Source: Planctomycetaceae bacterium (GTDB lineage: Bacteria; Planctomycetota; Planctomycetia; Planctomycetales; Planctomycetaceae). Taken from it: a stretch of 12,793 nt of DNA. The DNA lies in assembly GCA_947463775.1 (NCBI GenBank), contig CANHVD010000097.1, forward strand, positions 1 through 12,793, read 5' to 3'. Below are positions 5,994 through 12,793 of this stretch, in pieces. The notes below the pieces were generated by a model, which ran no database searches, was not told the origin of the DNA, and saw nothing but the letters and a program-made list of their open reading frames with translations. The position numbers were made by a program, and so were the translations under genes. Numbering within the stretch: position 1 is the stretch's first letter; each line of letters begins with the position of its first letter.

Positions 5994-6767
5994 TTATGTG
6001 GCCTCCTGTCCGACAAAAAGAAGCAACCCCTGGACGGCACCACAGATATCCGGGAAGAACAAAATCAAACCGCCGATGCCGGCCACCAGTCGCATCGTCA
6101 TGCCATACGACATGAAATTGAATTGCGGAGCTGTTCGCATGGTGACTAGTACCGTCAGTGAGACAACAAACAGCAGCACGCCCACCGGACCAATGATCAC
6201 AAAGCCCTGATCAACGGATTGTGTCACGCTCCACAGAACGGTCTCCCACGAAGGCATCTCCCAGCCGGATGCCGCCGGACGAACGACAAACGAGCGACCA
6301 ATCATCCAGAACATGATGTGATGCAGATCCATCACGAAGAACATGAGCACCGCAATGGCTTCCAGAACCTGGGAAACAACATTGCTGCTTTGCTGGTCCA
6401 TCGGCGACGCAAGGCCCGCCATCGTAAGTCCCATTTCCTGAGCAACCCACGCGCCTGCAACTCGCACGGGAACAAAACACAGGCTGAATATCCAGGCCAG
6501 ACCTGCACCAAGAGCGGTTTCGCGGATCGTGAGCCAGGCCAGATGCAGCCAGGCACCGGCACTGGAGAAATCCCCGGCCGACGATATCGCAATCTGCACG
6601 GAGTGTTGCGGGGCGATGACCGCAACCAGTGAGATCGTCAGCCCGATCTTTACGGTGGCCGGCATTCCCTGGCCATTCAGTGGCGGCAGGAACGCGATGA
6701 ATGCTCCAACTCGGAAGAGAATGAGCAGCCAGGCGATGATCTGCGATTCGATGATGGTCATTGCCAT
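5994..6767 (-). CDS. fliR: Flagellar export gate protein FliR
   Basis: At 257 residues this is the standard FliR length. It is hydrophobic throughout, with several membrane segments. Conserved parts are LILFRVGAFIAFLPPL (15-30), the GMPATVKIGLTISL segment, ASPMDQQSS, and near the end APQFNFMSYGMTMRL, a hallmark of FliR/SctT. FliR joins FliP and FliQ in the helical core of the export gate at the centre of the MS ring. The ATG at 6767 shares its A with the fliQ stop (TAATG). The frame is open further upstream, but that part overlaps fliQ and has no family similarity. A second Met two codons later is an equally possible start. The stop abuts the flhB start. Confidence 0.95.
   Translation of the reverse strand: MAMTIIESQIIAWLLILFRVGAFIAFLPPLNGQGMPATVKIGLTISLVAVIAPQHSVQIAISSAGDFSSAGAWLHLAWLTIRETALGAGLAWIFSLCFVPVRVAGAWVAQEMGLTMAGLASPMDQQSSNVVSQVLEAIAVLMFFVMDLHHIMFWMIGRSFVVRPAASGWEMPSWETVLWSVTQSVDQGFVIIGPVGVLLFVVSLTVLVTMRTAPQFNFMSYGMTMRLVAGIGGLILFFPDICGAVQGLLLFVGQEAT
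6002..6007 (-). promoter_or_regulatory. flhB ribosome binding site inside the fliR end
   Basis: The minus strand reads AGGAGG here, 8 bases before the flhB ATG at 5993. It lies in the last codons of fliR, so ribosomes finishing fliR would reinitiate on flhB. Confidence 0.7.
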
Positions 6768-7036
6768 TATTGAGTCACCAGGATCATGCGTTCCATCATG
6801 CGTAACGTAAATGCTGAGGCCTGCTCCAATGTCCATGGCAGAGTCAACAGCATCACGGCGCCCACCGCGACGATGCGAGGAGCGAACGACAGAGTCTGTT
6901 CCTGTATGCTGGTGACCGTCTGCATCAGACTGACACCAAGACCGACGACAAGACTGACCGCGACAGTAGGCCCCGAAAGCCACATAGATGTGATCAACAG
7001 ATCTTGCCCGATAGCGACGACGTCCAATGTTTCCAT
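6767..7036 (-). CDS. fliQ: Flagellar export gate protein FliQ
   Basis: At 89 residues this is exactly the usual length of FliQ/SctS. It has two membrane hairpin segments (about 15-37 and 52-74). The family core GPTVAVSLVVGLGVSLMQTVTSIQEQTLSFAP is preserved, including the QEQTLSF turn. It packs around FliP and FliR in the export gate. GAAAGG 8 bases upstream supports the ATG at 7036. It starts only 19 bases after the YlxF/MotE-like gene ends. fliP, which nearly always precedes fliQ, is not in the window. The stop overlaps the fliR start. Confidence 0.95.
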   Translation of the reverse strand: METLDVVAIGQDLLITSMWLSGPTVAVSLVVGLGVSLMQTVTSIQEQTLSFAPRIVAVGAVMLLTLPWTLEQASAFTLRMMERMILVTQ

Positions 7037-7055
7037 GGTTCGGACCTTTCTGTTC

Positions 7056-8246
7056 TTATGGCTTCTTCGCAGACTTTGTTTCGGTGTTTCGAGTACTCAT
7101 TCGCAGCAAAAACTTGCTGGCCAGAGCTTCATCCTGCAGGGCATCCATAATGGCTCCGGATTTTCTTTGTTCCATCATTCTCAGGATGTCCACGACGAGG
7201 TCCGTGTTTCCCTGAGCGTCCATTTCGCGAAGATTCTTCGCGGCGGATTCCGGAGGCATTCCCTCCATAAACTTGGCGACCTCTTTGGGATTCTGGACCA
7301 ACGGAGCAGCATTAGGATCCGCACCCGCTTCAGGAATATTGCCTCCTGTCGTGCTGAGAAATGCCCGCTTATTCTGCTCGAGGAGAAGTCGATCGGATTC
7401 CAACTTATTGCGATCCTGAACCACCTGACGCTTGTCGCTGTCTACGCTCTCTTTATCTTTCAGCCAGTTTTCACGGTCGCGTGCCAGCTTCTCGCTATCC
7501 TGATTGACTCGCGTCTGTGTGTCGGCAAAAGCCTTTCGATCGTCTTCCAGGGATTTTCGCTTGATGGCCAGTTCATTCTCTGTCTCTGTCAGCTTCAGCT
7601 TCTCAGCTTCCAGCGACTGTTTGGCGAGTTCCAGCTCGGACTGTTCTTTCTTCAGCTTGTCTGAGTCGCCACTGAATGACGCTCGTTCGCGAAGCAATGA
7701 TTCCGACTGAGCAGCAATACGAGCCAGCAATTCTTCCTTCGCAGCCCGCTGGTCGCTCGTCTGAGCCAGCAGGTTCTCGACATCCTGCTGAGCAGACGAG
7801 AGGTCGGCCAGAACAAGACGCTGCTGAGATTCAATTTCTCGTAGTGATTCTTCGCGTTTGCGAATCGACTCATCCCGCGATTTGAGGCTCAGGCCCATCC
7901 GCACGATTTCTTCAACCGTCATTGGTGTCGAACGAACCGCCACCGGCAACTGTTCATCGTGCCCGGCTGAACCGTGATCTTTGGCATGCCCGTCAGAGTG
8001 GCTGTCGGATCCGTGTACCTCGGCCGTCTGATGTTCGTCTGTGTTTCCGTGCGAGTCCGTCTCACTATCGCCATGACCATCGGCAGGTGTTTCGCCGTGT
8101 TCACCAGCTTCAGCGTCTTCCTCTCCGTCTTCGTTCTCAGCAGTCGCAGCCGGCGGAGCGGACTTCTTCATCATGAACATGCCAAGTCCGGCCGTAACAC
8201 CAAACATTACTCCGCCGTACAGCAGCATTCCCAGAATCTTCTTCAT
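7056..8246 (-). CDS. YlxF/MotE-like periplasmic coiled-coil protein with a His/Asp-rich segment
   Basis: This 396-residue protein has a membrane anchor at 1-26 (MKKILGMLLYGGVMFGVTAG). A low-complexity segment at about 36-98 holds nine His among many Asp, Glu and Gly (H50, 58, 66, 72, 78, 83, 87, 91, 96), as in HGD, DSHG and DGHAKDHG. A long charged coiled coil spans about 110-297. A C-terminal MgtE-N-like repeat domain lies at about 318-372 (PKEVAKFMEGMPPESAAKNL; VVDILRMMEQRKSGAIMDAL). That last domain and the place after fliJ match YlxF of the Bacillus fla operon and MotE, the rhizobial MotC chaperone. A role in motor or hook assembly in the periplasm is inferred. The His/Asp segment could bind divalent metal. 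The ATG overlaps the fliJ stop (ATGA). The protein is clearly longer than YlxF or MotE (roughly 200 residues). Confidence 0.75.
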   Translation of the reverse strand: MKKILGMLLYGGVMFGVTAGLGMFMMKKSAPPAATAENEDGEEDAEAGEHGETPADGHGDSETDSHGNTDEHQTAEVHGSDSHSDGHAKDHGSAGHDEQLPVAVRSTPMTVEEIVRMGLSLKSRDESIRKREESLREIESQQRLVLADLSSAQQDVENLLAQTSDQRAAKEELLARIAAQSESLLRERASFSGDSDKLKKEQSELELAKQSLEAEKLKLTETENELAIKRKSLEDDRKAFADTQTRVNQDSEKLARDRENWLKDKESVDSDKRQVVQDRNKLESDRLLLEQNKRAFLSTTGGNIPEAGADPNAAPLVQNPKEVAKFMEGMPPESAAKNLREMDAQGNTDLVVDILRMMEQRKSGAIMDALQDEALASKFLLRMSTRNTETKSAKKP

Positions 8247-8710
8247 GACTCGCTATCCTGATTGAGTTCCATCTTGCGGTAGTAGGTCTGTACGGCTTGT
8301 TCCAGGAGCTGATTCTCTTCAATTCGCATCTGTGCTTTGCGATGCTCTGTCAGCTCTCGGTGGATCATCTCTTCCACAATTCTGAGCTCCGCTCTGGCTT
8401 CCTTGTGTTCCTGCAGAGCAATTTCCAGTCGATCGTCGGCCAGTCTGAGTGCTTCGTTGTCCAGTTTGATCTGATGTTTCGCTCGTTCTATCTGAGTCGC
8501 CATCGACTGCAGAATCGATCCAGTGACGCCCAGCTTCATCCCTGCGGCCGTTTCTGTCTCAAAACGAGACAGTCTAAGTTCCGCCTCATTCCGTCTTCGT
8601 TCAGCCTCAATCCTCTCCGCATTCCTCGCCGCCGCTGCTGCTTTACAAACATCTTCATGTTGAGCCCTCAAGCGGCGAATTTTTTCGTAACGGGAAACGA
8701 AGCGTTTCAT
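8243..8710 (-). CDS. fliJ: Flagellar export chaperone/ATPase stalk FliJ
   Basis: At 155 residues, nearly all charged coiled coil, this has the length and composition of FliJ (about 147). It starts MKRFVSRYEKIRRLRAQHED, as FliJ does (a basic start with the RYxxLLxLR-type pattern), and runs as a long antiparallel helix pair. FliJ is the stalk in the FliI hexamer and escorts chaperones to FlhA. Sequence identity in FliJ is always low, so the call leans on position after fliI and on shape. It begins 81 bases after the fliI stop; that gap holds no clear Shine-Dalgarno and no recognised element. The stop overlaps the next start as ATGA. Confidence 0.85.
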   Translation of the reverse strand: MKRFVSRYEKIRRLRAQHEDVCKAAAAARNAERIEAERRRNEAELRLSRFETETAAGMKLGVTGSILQSMATQIERAKHQIKLDNEALRLADDRLEIALQEHKEARAELRIVEEMIHRELTEHRKAQMRIEENQLLEQAVQTYYRKMELNQDSES

Positions 8711-8791
8711 TTTTAGAGCTTAGTTCTTGGTGCTTGGTTTGAGACATGAGATTTGAGCTTTGCTACGTCTCGCCACTCTCTTCCCACCTCG

Positions 8792-10111
8792 CTAAAACGG
8801 CCAGGCATCAGCCAAAGCCTTGAGTTGTTTCTGAGTCTCTTCCCAGTCCGATTTTCGATTCACTGTCTGCTGCAGAAATTTCTTTGCATCAGGCATAATC
8901 TGGACCGCTCGATCAACCTGCTTTGATGTCCCGGCTTTGTAGGCCCCGATCTGAATCAGATCTGCGATCTCGGCATGAGTCGCCAACAGAGATCTCAGCT
9001 TCTGAGCATTCTTCTGGTGTTCGTCAGAAGTGACTTCCCGGAAAACTCGACTGACACTCGGGAGTACATCGACAGCCGGAAAATGTCCCGTCGCGGCAAT
9101 CTTGCGGCTCAGAATAATGTGGCCGTCCAGAATTCCGCGTGCTGCGTCCGTGATGGGTTCATCCATATCGTCGCCGTCAACCAACACGGTGATCAGCCCT
9201 GTGATAGCCCCTTTTGGACCGCAGCCAAGACGCTCCAGAACGCTGGCCAGCAAAGACTGCACTGACGGTGGATAACCTCGAGATCCCGGTGGTTCTCCCA
9301 GCAGCAAACCCAGTTCTCGCTGAGCAATCGCGAGGCGTGTCAGACTGTCAAGGAAGAACAAAACATGGGCTCCCTGATCGCGAAATTCTTCTGCAATTGT
9401 CGCTGCGGTCAGGACGGCCTTGATTCGCATGAGTGGAGTCTGATCGGAGGTCGCCACAACGACGACAGAACGAGCAAGACCTTCTTCGCCCAGACAGTCT
9501 TCGATGAACGGCAGAACTTCGCGACCACGTTCGCCCACCAGTGCGATCACGTTCACATCGGCTTCTGCGTTCTTGGCGATTTCTCCCAGCAGAGTACTCT
9601 TGCCAACACCGCTGCCCGCGAATAGCCCCACACGTTGACCTCGGCCAATCGTCAGCAACCCATCAATCACGCGCTGGCCGGTGACTAACGGCTGAGTAAT
9701 CCGGCTGCGTTGCATCGCGTCGGGAACTGTCGCCGTCTCCGGTCGCCAGCGACGAACTCGCAACGGACCACGATGATCAATCGGGCGTCCTATGCCGTCG
9801 ATGACTCGAGTCAACAAACCGGAACCGACAGGCACAGATCGACTGCGACCATGACCAATAATCTCCAGCCCCGGCTGCAAACCCGCGGTGCTGTCGAAGC
9901 ACATCAACTGCGATTCCGTGGTGTCAAATCCAACGACTTCCGCGATGACCTGCTCGCCCGTTGGGAGTCCAACAGTACAGGACTCTCCGACGAACGCAGG
10001 CATATCGGCCCGCAACAATCCTCGAACACTACGCAGTTTCCCGACGTTCCGGAAAGCGCTGCAGTGTCCGGGAAGTTGAGCCATCTCCTCGACGTTCAAC
10101 CTGAGAGTCAT
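8792..10111 (-). CDS. fliI: Flagellum-specific export ATPase FliI
   Basis: At 439 residues this is the usual length. The beta-barrel N-terminal domain (about 25-95) includes CTVGLPTGEQVIAEVVGF. Catalytic parts follow: Walker A GSGVGKST at 166-173, GERGRE at 193-198, the Walker B strand HVLFFLDSLTR with Asp255, LGEPPGSRGYPPSV at 271-284, and SRVFREVTSDEH near 354. The enzyme hydrolyses ATP at the base of the exporter with FliH and FliJ, and all catalytic motifs are intact. The ATG at 10111 has GGAG 7 bases upstream and gives the family N-terminus. The frame stays open further upstream, but that part lies within fliH. The start is 83 bases inside fliH, an unusually long overlap. Confidence 0.97.
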   Translation of the reverse strand: MTLRLNVEEMAQLPGHCSAFRNVGKLRSVRGLLRADMPAFVGESCTVGLPTGEQVIAEVVGFDTTESQLMCFDSTAGLQPGLEIIGHGRSRSVPVGSGLLTRVIDGIGRPIDHRGPLRVRRWRPETATVPDAMQRSRITQPLVTGQRVIDGLLTIGRGQRVGLFAGSGVGKSTLLGEIAKNAEADVNVIALVGERGREVLPFIEDCLGEEGLARSVVVVATSDQTPLMRIKAVLTAATIAEEFRDQGAHVLFFLDSLTRLAIAQRELGLLLGEPPGSRGYPPSVQSLLASVLERLGCGPKGAITGLITVLVDGDDMDEPITDAARGILDGHIILSRKIAATGHFPAVDVLPSVSRVFREVTSDEHQKNAQKLRSLLATHAEIADLIQIGAYKAGTSKQVDRAVQIMPDAKKFLQQTVNRKSDWEETQKQLKALADAWPF

Positions 10112-10937
10112 CCAGTTTCTCCATCCATGAGCGGCGGATATTCTCCAACCGCGATTCCAGATCCGATAACACAATCCGACGCCCAGACTCCACGCGGCAT
10201 GAACCACGAGAAAGCGAAGAATCATCGAAGCACGAAACGTTCTCCAACATCCTGCGGCCAGCAGGATCACGCATCAGGTTCTTTAACAATTCATGATCGG
10301 CCGGGTTCAACCGCACTCGCACAGGCTGGTCGATTTCCATCTGATGCAGCGCTTTGCGAATCAGATCATCGACCGCGAAATTTCCTCGATCGATCGCGAC
10401 ACCCGTTAGCCAAGAAGTTGCCGCCGTTGCCAGTTCCACAGCAACTTCCTGCATCTCATGCAAAGACTGACGATGCTGATCCTGGAGTTCCATCACGAGC
10501 TCTGCAGTGTTGGCCAGCATCTGCCGAAGCTCAGTCAGTTCTTCTTCTGACACGCCACCCAGTCCGACTTCTTCCGGAGTGACAACTTCATGAGTCGCAC
10601 CCGAAAGCACCGGGACCGCATTGGAGAACGCCAGCGGCGTCATGACTCGCCCAGCCGGATCAGTAATCACCGAGGCAACAGAAGTGGGCAGATGACTTGC
10701 AACAACTTCGTGATTCGACGCTTCGACTTCCGCCGCATCGGTTTCGTTACTTGCAGCCTGGGTGAGGGAGTCAGACTGAAGCTCACCGAATTCGTTTGCT
10801 TCGGACGCCCGCGCCAGATCCTGCTCTCGTTCTGTCAGTTCAGACTCATCTCCGCGCGCACGGTCGATCGTAATCGTCTGGTCTCCGACAACCAGTGATC
10901 GAGGTGAGCGTTTGAGTGTGATCTGTAGTGAGTTCAT
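10029..10937 (-). CDS. fliH: Flagellar assembly protein FliH
   Basis: This 302-residue protein regulates the FliI ATPase and tethers it to the C-ring. The N-terminal half (about 1-125) is acidic and low in complexity. A coiled coil (about 126-175, EEELTELRQML to ELATAATSWL) leads to the conserved FliH/SctL C-terminal domain. There, NFAVDDLIRKALHQMEIDQP, VRVRLNPADHELLKN and CFDDSSLSRGSCRVESG (counterpart of the D-x-x-L-x-x-G-xC segment) are recognisable. It ends in a basic tail (ERRGDGSTSRTLQRFPERRE) encoded mostly in the 83-base overlap with fliI. The ATG at 10937 is chosen; a GTG at 10943 adds two residues. The Shine-Dalgarno is poor. It starts 61 bases after the fliG stop. Confidence 0.88.
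   Translation of the reverse strand: MNSLQITLKRSPRSLVVGDQTITIDRARGDESELTEREQDLARASEANEFGELQSDSLTQAASNETDAAEVEASNHEVVASHLPTSVASVITDPAGRVMTPLAFSNAVPVLSGATHEVVTPEEVGLGGVSEEELTELRQMLANTAELVMELQDQHRQSLHEMQEVAVELATAATSWLTGVAIDRGNFAVDDLIRKALHQMEIDQPVRVRLNPADHELLKNLMRDPAGRRMLENVSCFDDSSLSRGSCRVESGRRIVLSDLESRLENIRRSWMEKLDDSQVERRGDGSTSRTLQRFPERRETA
10119..10122 (-). promoter_or_regulatory. fliI ribosome binding site within fliH
   Basis: The minus strand reads GGAG here, 7 bases before the ATG at 10111. It decides the fliI start and shows that the overlap with fliH is real rather than an artefact of a long open frame. Confidence 0.6.
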
Positions 10938-10998
10938 GAGCACAGCGATTTACGAGAGCGTGGTCCGGTGTTTGAAAACTTACGAGAACCGTGAATGA

Positions 10999-12192
10999 TC
11001 AGGATTCGCTTTCCATATCAATCTTGGCAATGACTTCAGCGATTGCATCACGAGCCTGCAGAATTCGTGTCTCAGACACGTTGGTCATAAACTGCATTTC
11101 TTCTTCGATCGTCTGACGCGCTCGTTTTGAAAGGTTCGCGAAGATCGCATCTTTAACGCTTTCATCAGCACCAAAGAGAGCCGTGGTCAGATTTGAGCTG
11201 TCGACTTCGCCCAGAACCCGTTGAACCACAGCCTTGTTAAGAGCCGTGATGTCATCGAATCGGTAGATGCGAGTCAGCAGTGACTTCGCCAGATCCGGAT
11301 CTTGTTCTTCGATCGCGGCCAGCATGTTTTTTCGACCAGCCTTGGGAACACTGCGAAGCACCTCGGCGACTCGATCTGCATGATTTCTGGTGTCTGGCGG
11401 TTCTGATGAGAACTGACGAGCCCGCAGGAACGTCGCGCGAGCAATTCGGTCGACCAGAATCGCCGGAGCATGTTGCTCCTTTGTCAATTCCTTCATAACG
11501 AGCTTCTGATATTCCGCCTTCAGCAGGTTCAGAATATCGCCCGTCAGTTTTGCTGGCAAATTGGCGAGCAGCATGGCGGTTGTCCGAGACTGTTCAGATC
11601 CCAATGCCTGAGCAATCTGATGAACGCTGAGTGTTTCCAGATCCTTGAGCGGATTATCTGACATCGGGATAGTTTGCGTGGCTGTCATAGAGTCCTCCAG
11701 ATCTGATCCATGTTCCGCGTTGGCCTGCTCCGCATTCTGCTCGGCTGCGGAATTCTGCTCCGCCTGTTGAGCAAGCAGAGCCTGCTGTTCGGCCGCCAAA
11801 GCTTCTTCGCTCAACTTTGGCGGTTCGGTCATCGATTCCACCGCTGATCCCTGAGCGATGGCTGCTTCTCCCGCCAGACCAGCACCTGTCGTTCCGCCAG
11901 CCCCGGCAGTGTAAGCTGAGGTCGCAGAGTCGATCGAGATCGAAGCTGACGGTTCTTCAACTGGCGGTGCAACAGGTTCGGGAGGTTTCGACTTCATCGC
12001 AAACTGGAAGAAGCATTCGAACTCATCCAGAACTTCGCGTTGGCGACTGATCGTTGAACGATGTGGCGTATCGGCTTTCAGACCGGCCCGCAGTTTCTGC
12101 GCCCGCTCAGGCTGTAGTCGCTCCAATACCGCCTCGGCGACTTCATCGCCAAGCAGTTGCAGCAGTTCCAAAGTCTGTCGTTCGCGGTCCAT
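10999..12192 (-). CDS. fliG: Flagellar motor switch protein FliG with a long Ala/Glu/Gln insert
   Basis: This protein has 397 residues; FliG is usually about 335-345. The N-terminal domain (about 5-66, LELLQLLGDEVAEAVLERL; VLDEFECFF) binds FliF. A low-complexity insert (about 68-178) rich in Ala, Glu, Gln and Pro follows. The middle domain (about 180-260) binds FliM, and the C-terminal torque domain (about 272-397) carries RIYRFDDITALNKAVVQRVLGEVD. The middle-domain EHPQ motif is degenerate (SEQSR at 199-203). In the torque helix, Arg357, Glu364 and Glu365 match E. coli Arg281, Asp288 and Asp289, while Phe340 and Ser373 replace Lys264 and Arg297. The main contacts to MotA (Arg281, Asp289) are thus kept. 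The start at 12192 lies 74 bases after the fliF stop, with a weak GGATGG site. Confidence 0.93.
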   Translation of the reverse strand: MDRERQTLELLQLLGDEVAEAVLERLQPERAQKLRAGLKADTPHRSTISRQREVLDEFECFFQFAMKSKPPEPVAPPVEEPSASISIDSATSAYTAGAGGTTGAGLAGEAAIAQGSAVESMTEPPKLSEEALAAEQQALLAQQAEQNSAAEQNAEQANAEHGSDLEDSMTATQTIPMSDNPLKDLETLSVHQIAQALGSEQSRTTAMLLANLPAKLTGDILNLLKAEYQKLVMKELTKEQHAPAILVDRIARATFLRARQFSSEPPDTRNHADRVAEVLRSVPKAGRKNMLAAIEEQDPDLAKSLLTRIYRFDDITALNKAVVQRVLGEVDSSNLTTALFGADESVKDAIFANLSKRARQTIEEEMQFMTNVSETRILQARDAIAEVIAKIDMESES

Positions 12193-12266
12193 TGTCCATC
12201 CGTGGACTTGGGGTGTTATCGAATTATCATTTATTCAGGCTGATCAGTTCAGGTCGACTCACGGTC

Positions 12267-12793
12267 TCAGGCCGCTCGGCGTCCTTCGTTGGCATTACCA
12301 CCGGTATTCCTCGATCGCGGTACCGACGCATCGTTTGGAGTTGTCTCGGCTGAAGTATCGACACGGTTACCGGGCGGTGGAGTCATCGGGATCGTTGGCT
12401 CCTGCTCGTTCAGCCACGCAGAAAGAACATTTGCGACAATCTCTGGATGAGCTTTCGCCTGTTCTGACAATGCCGCAAGTCGACGAGCATCAGCCAGTGG
12501 GATTCCTGGTCCGACAGTTTCTGTAATCACAATCGGCTTCATACGTTTCATCAGCATCATCCCGATGAGAAACGCCAGAGTCGCTGCAAGTCCCAGTGAG
12601 ACGGACTGAATCAACGGTTGCCACTGCTGCCAGTTGAATCCAGGGACGGTCGGAACTTCGACCTCTTCTGGTGCCAAAGGTGCCAGGACCACTTCGATTA
12701 CGTCCAGCCGTTCGTCCTGAATCCCCACTGCATTTCGCACGATCTTCTCGATCTGTTGCTGATCCAGAACTGGTGCTGTGGAAGGATCTGCAG
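12267..12793 (-). CDS. fliF: Flagellar MS-ring protein FliF, C-terminal part
   Basis: The frame enters from the right edge and gives the last 174 residues. The end of the periplasmic ring domain is seen in QQQIEKIVRNAVGIQDERLDVIEVV, matching the family's IxxxVxxAvGxdxxRGDxIxV. A second membrane helix (LIQSVSLGLAATLAFLIGMMLM) follows, then the cytoplasmic FliG-binding segment RRLAALSEQAKAHPEIVANVLSAWLNE. The usual R-G-D of that ring motif is E-R-L-D here. The protein continues for about 46 further residues rich in Pro, Thr, Asn and Arg after the FliG-binding helix, where E. coli FliF stops. FliF forms the MS ring that houses the export gate and carries FliG. It heads the visible part of the operon, whose promoter lies outside the window. 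Confidence 0.93.
   Translation of the reverse strand, partial: ADPSTAPVLDQQQIEKIVRNAVGIQDERLDVIEVVLAPLAPEEVEVPTVPGFNWQQWQPLIQSVSLGLAATLAFLIGMMLMKRMKPIVITETVGPGIPLADARRLAALSEQAKAHPEIVANVLSAWLNEQEPTIPMTPPPGNRVDTSAETTPNDASVPRSRNTGGNANEGRRAA

Noticed and set aside
6786..7664. 292-residue plus-strand open frame opposite fliQ and the YlxF-like gene
   Set aside because: It is antisense to well-supported genes, and the hydrophobic stretches mirror the coiled-coil codons of the other strand.
8711..8791. Promoter or small RNA in the fliI-fliJ gap
   Set aside because: Only short repeated words (GAGCTT, TTGGT) are seen; no hairpin, -10/-35 pair or sigma-54 motif could be supported.
9710..10582. 290-residue plus-strand open frame opposite fliI and fliH
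   Set aside because: It is antisense to two certain genes; its product is rich in Ser, Arg, His and Pro, as expected from a reverse-frame shadow.
2498..12793. Non-flagellar type III secretion system
   Set aside because: FliF with FliG, MotA and FliJ/YlxF order shows a flagellum; no needle, secretin or translocon gene is seen.
1..12793. CRISPR array, tRNA, rRNA or insertion sequence
   Set aside because: No regularly spaced repeats, cloverleaf, rRNA core sequence or transposase was found on reading both strands.

Overview
The window reads as part of a planctomycete-like (Planctomycetota) chromosome of moderate GC. The reasons are the combination of a divergent formaldehyde-activating-enzyme homologue, a secreted DUF6807 ('PmoA') family protein, an intergenic inverted repeat of a type I associate with planctomycetes, and a flagellar operon in a 'Gram-positive-like' gene order. 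This lineage call is inference from gene content; no rRNA or other marker gene is present.

Left part (1-2461). A minus-strand gene for a small secreted protein is cut by the left edge. A 396-base intergenic region rich in palindromes separates it from a divergent plus-strand gene of the formaldehyde-activating enzyme (Fae) family. That gene lacks the histidine of the conserved VAHIDL segment. It is followed by a strong intrinsic terminator, then by a monocistronic gene for a secreted DUF6807 protein. This gene converges on the flagellar cluster.

Right part (2498-12793, all minus strand). This is one long flagellar transcription unit, read from right to left: fliF (3' part), fliG, fliH, fliI, fliJ, a YlxF/MotE-like periplasmic coiled-coil protein with a His/Asp-rich segment, fliQ, fliR, flhB, an intergenic inverted repeat, motA, an unrecognised single-span membrane protein, and a MotB-like protein. 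Several junctions overlap or abut (ATGA, TAATG, TAA-ATG, and an 83-base fliH/fliI overlap), which indicates translational coupling. FliF and FliG build the MS ring and the rotor. FliH, FliI and FliJ form the export ATPase complex. FliQ, FliR and FlhB belong to the export gate. MotA and the last two genes would form or service the stator.

The order matches the Bacillus-type fla operon (fliF-G-H-I-J-ylxF ... fliQ-R-flhB), except that fliK, flgD, flgE, fliL, fliM, fliN, fliO and fliP are absent between ylxF and fliQ. The most interesting region is the stator end of the operon. MotA looks canonical and FliG keeps the residues expected to touch it. The MotB-like protein, however, has Asn where the proton- or sodium-carrying Asp of the membrane helix should be, and a second single-span protein is encoded between it and motA. 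FliG also carries an Ala/Glu/Gln-rich insert of about 110 residues. No CRISPR, tRNA, rRNA, transposase or phage gene was seen.
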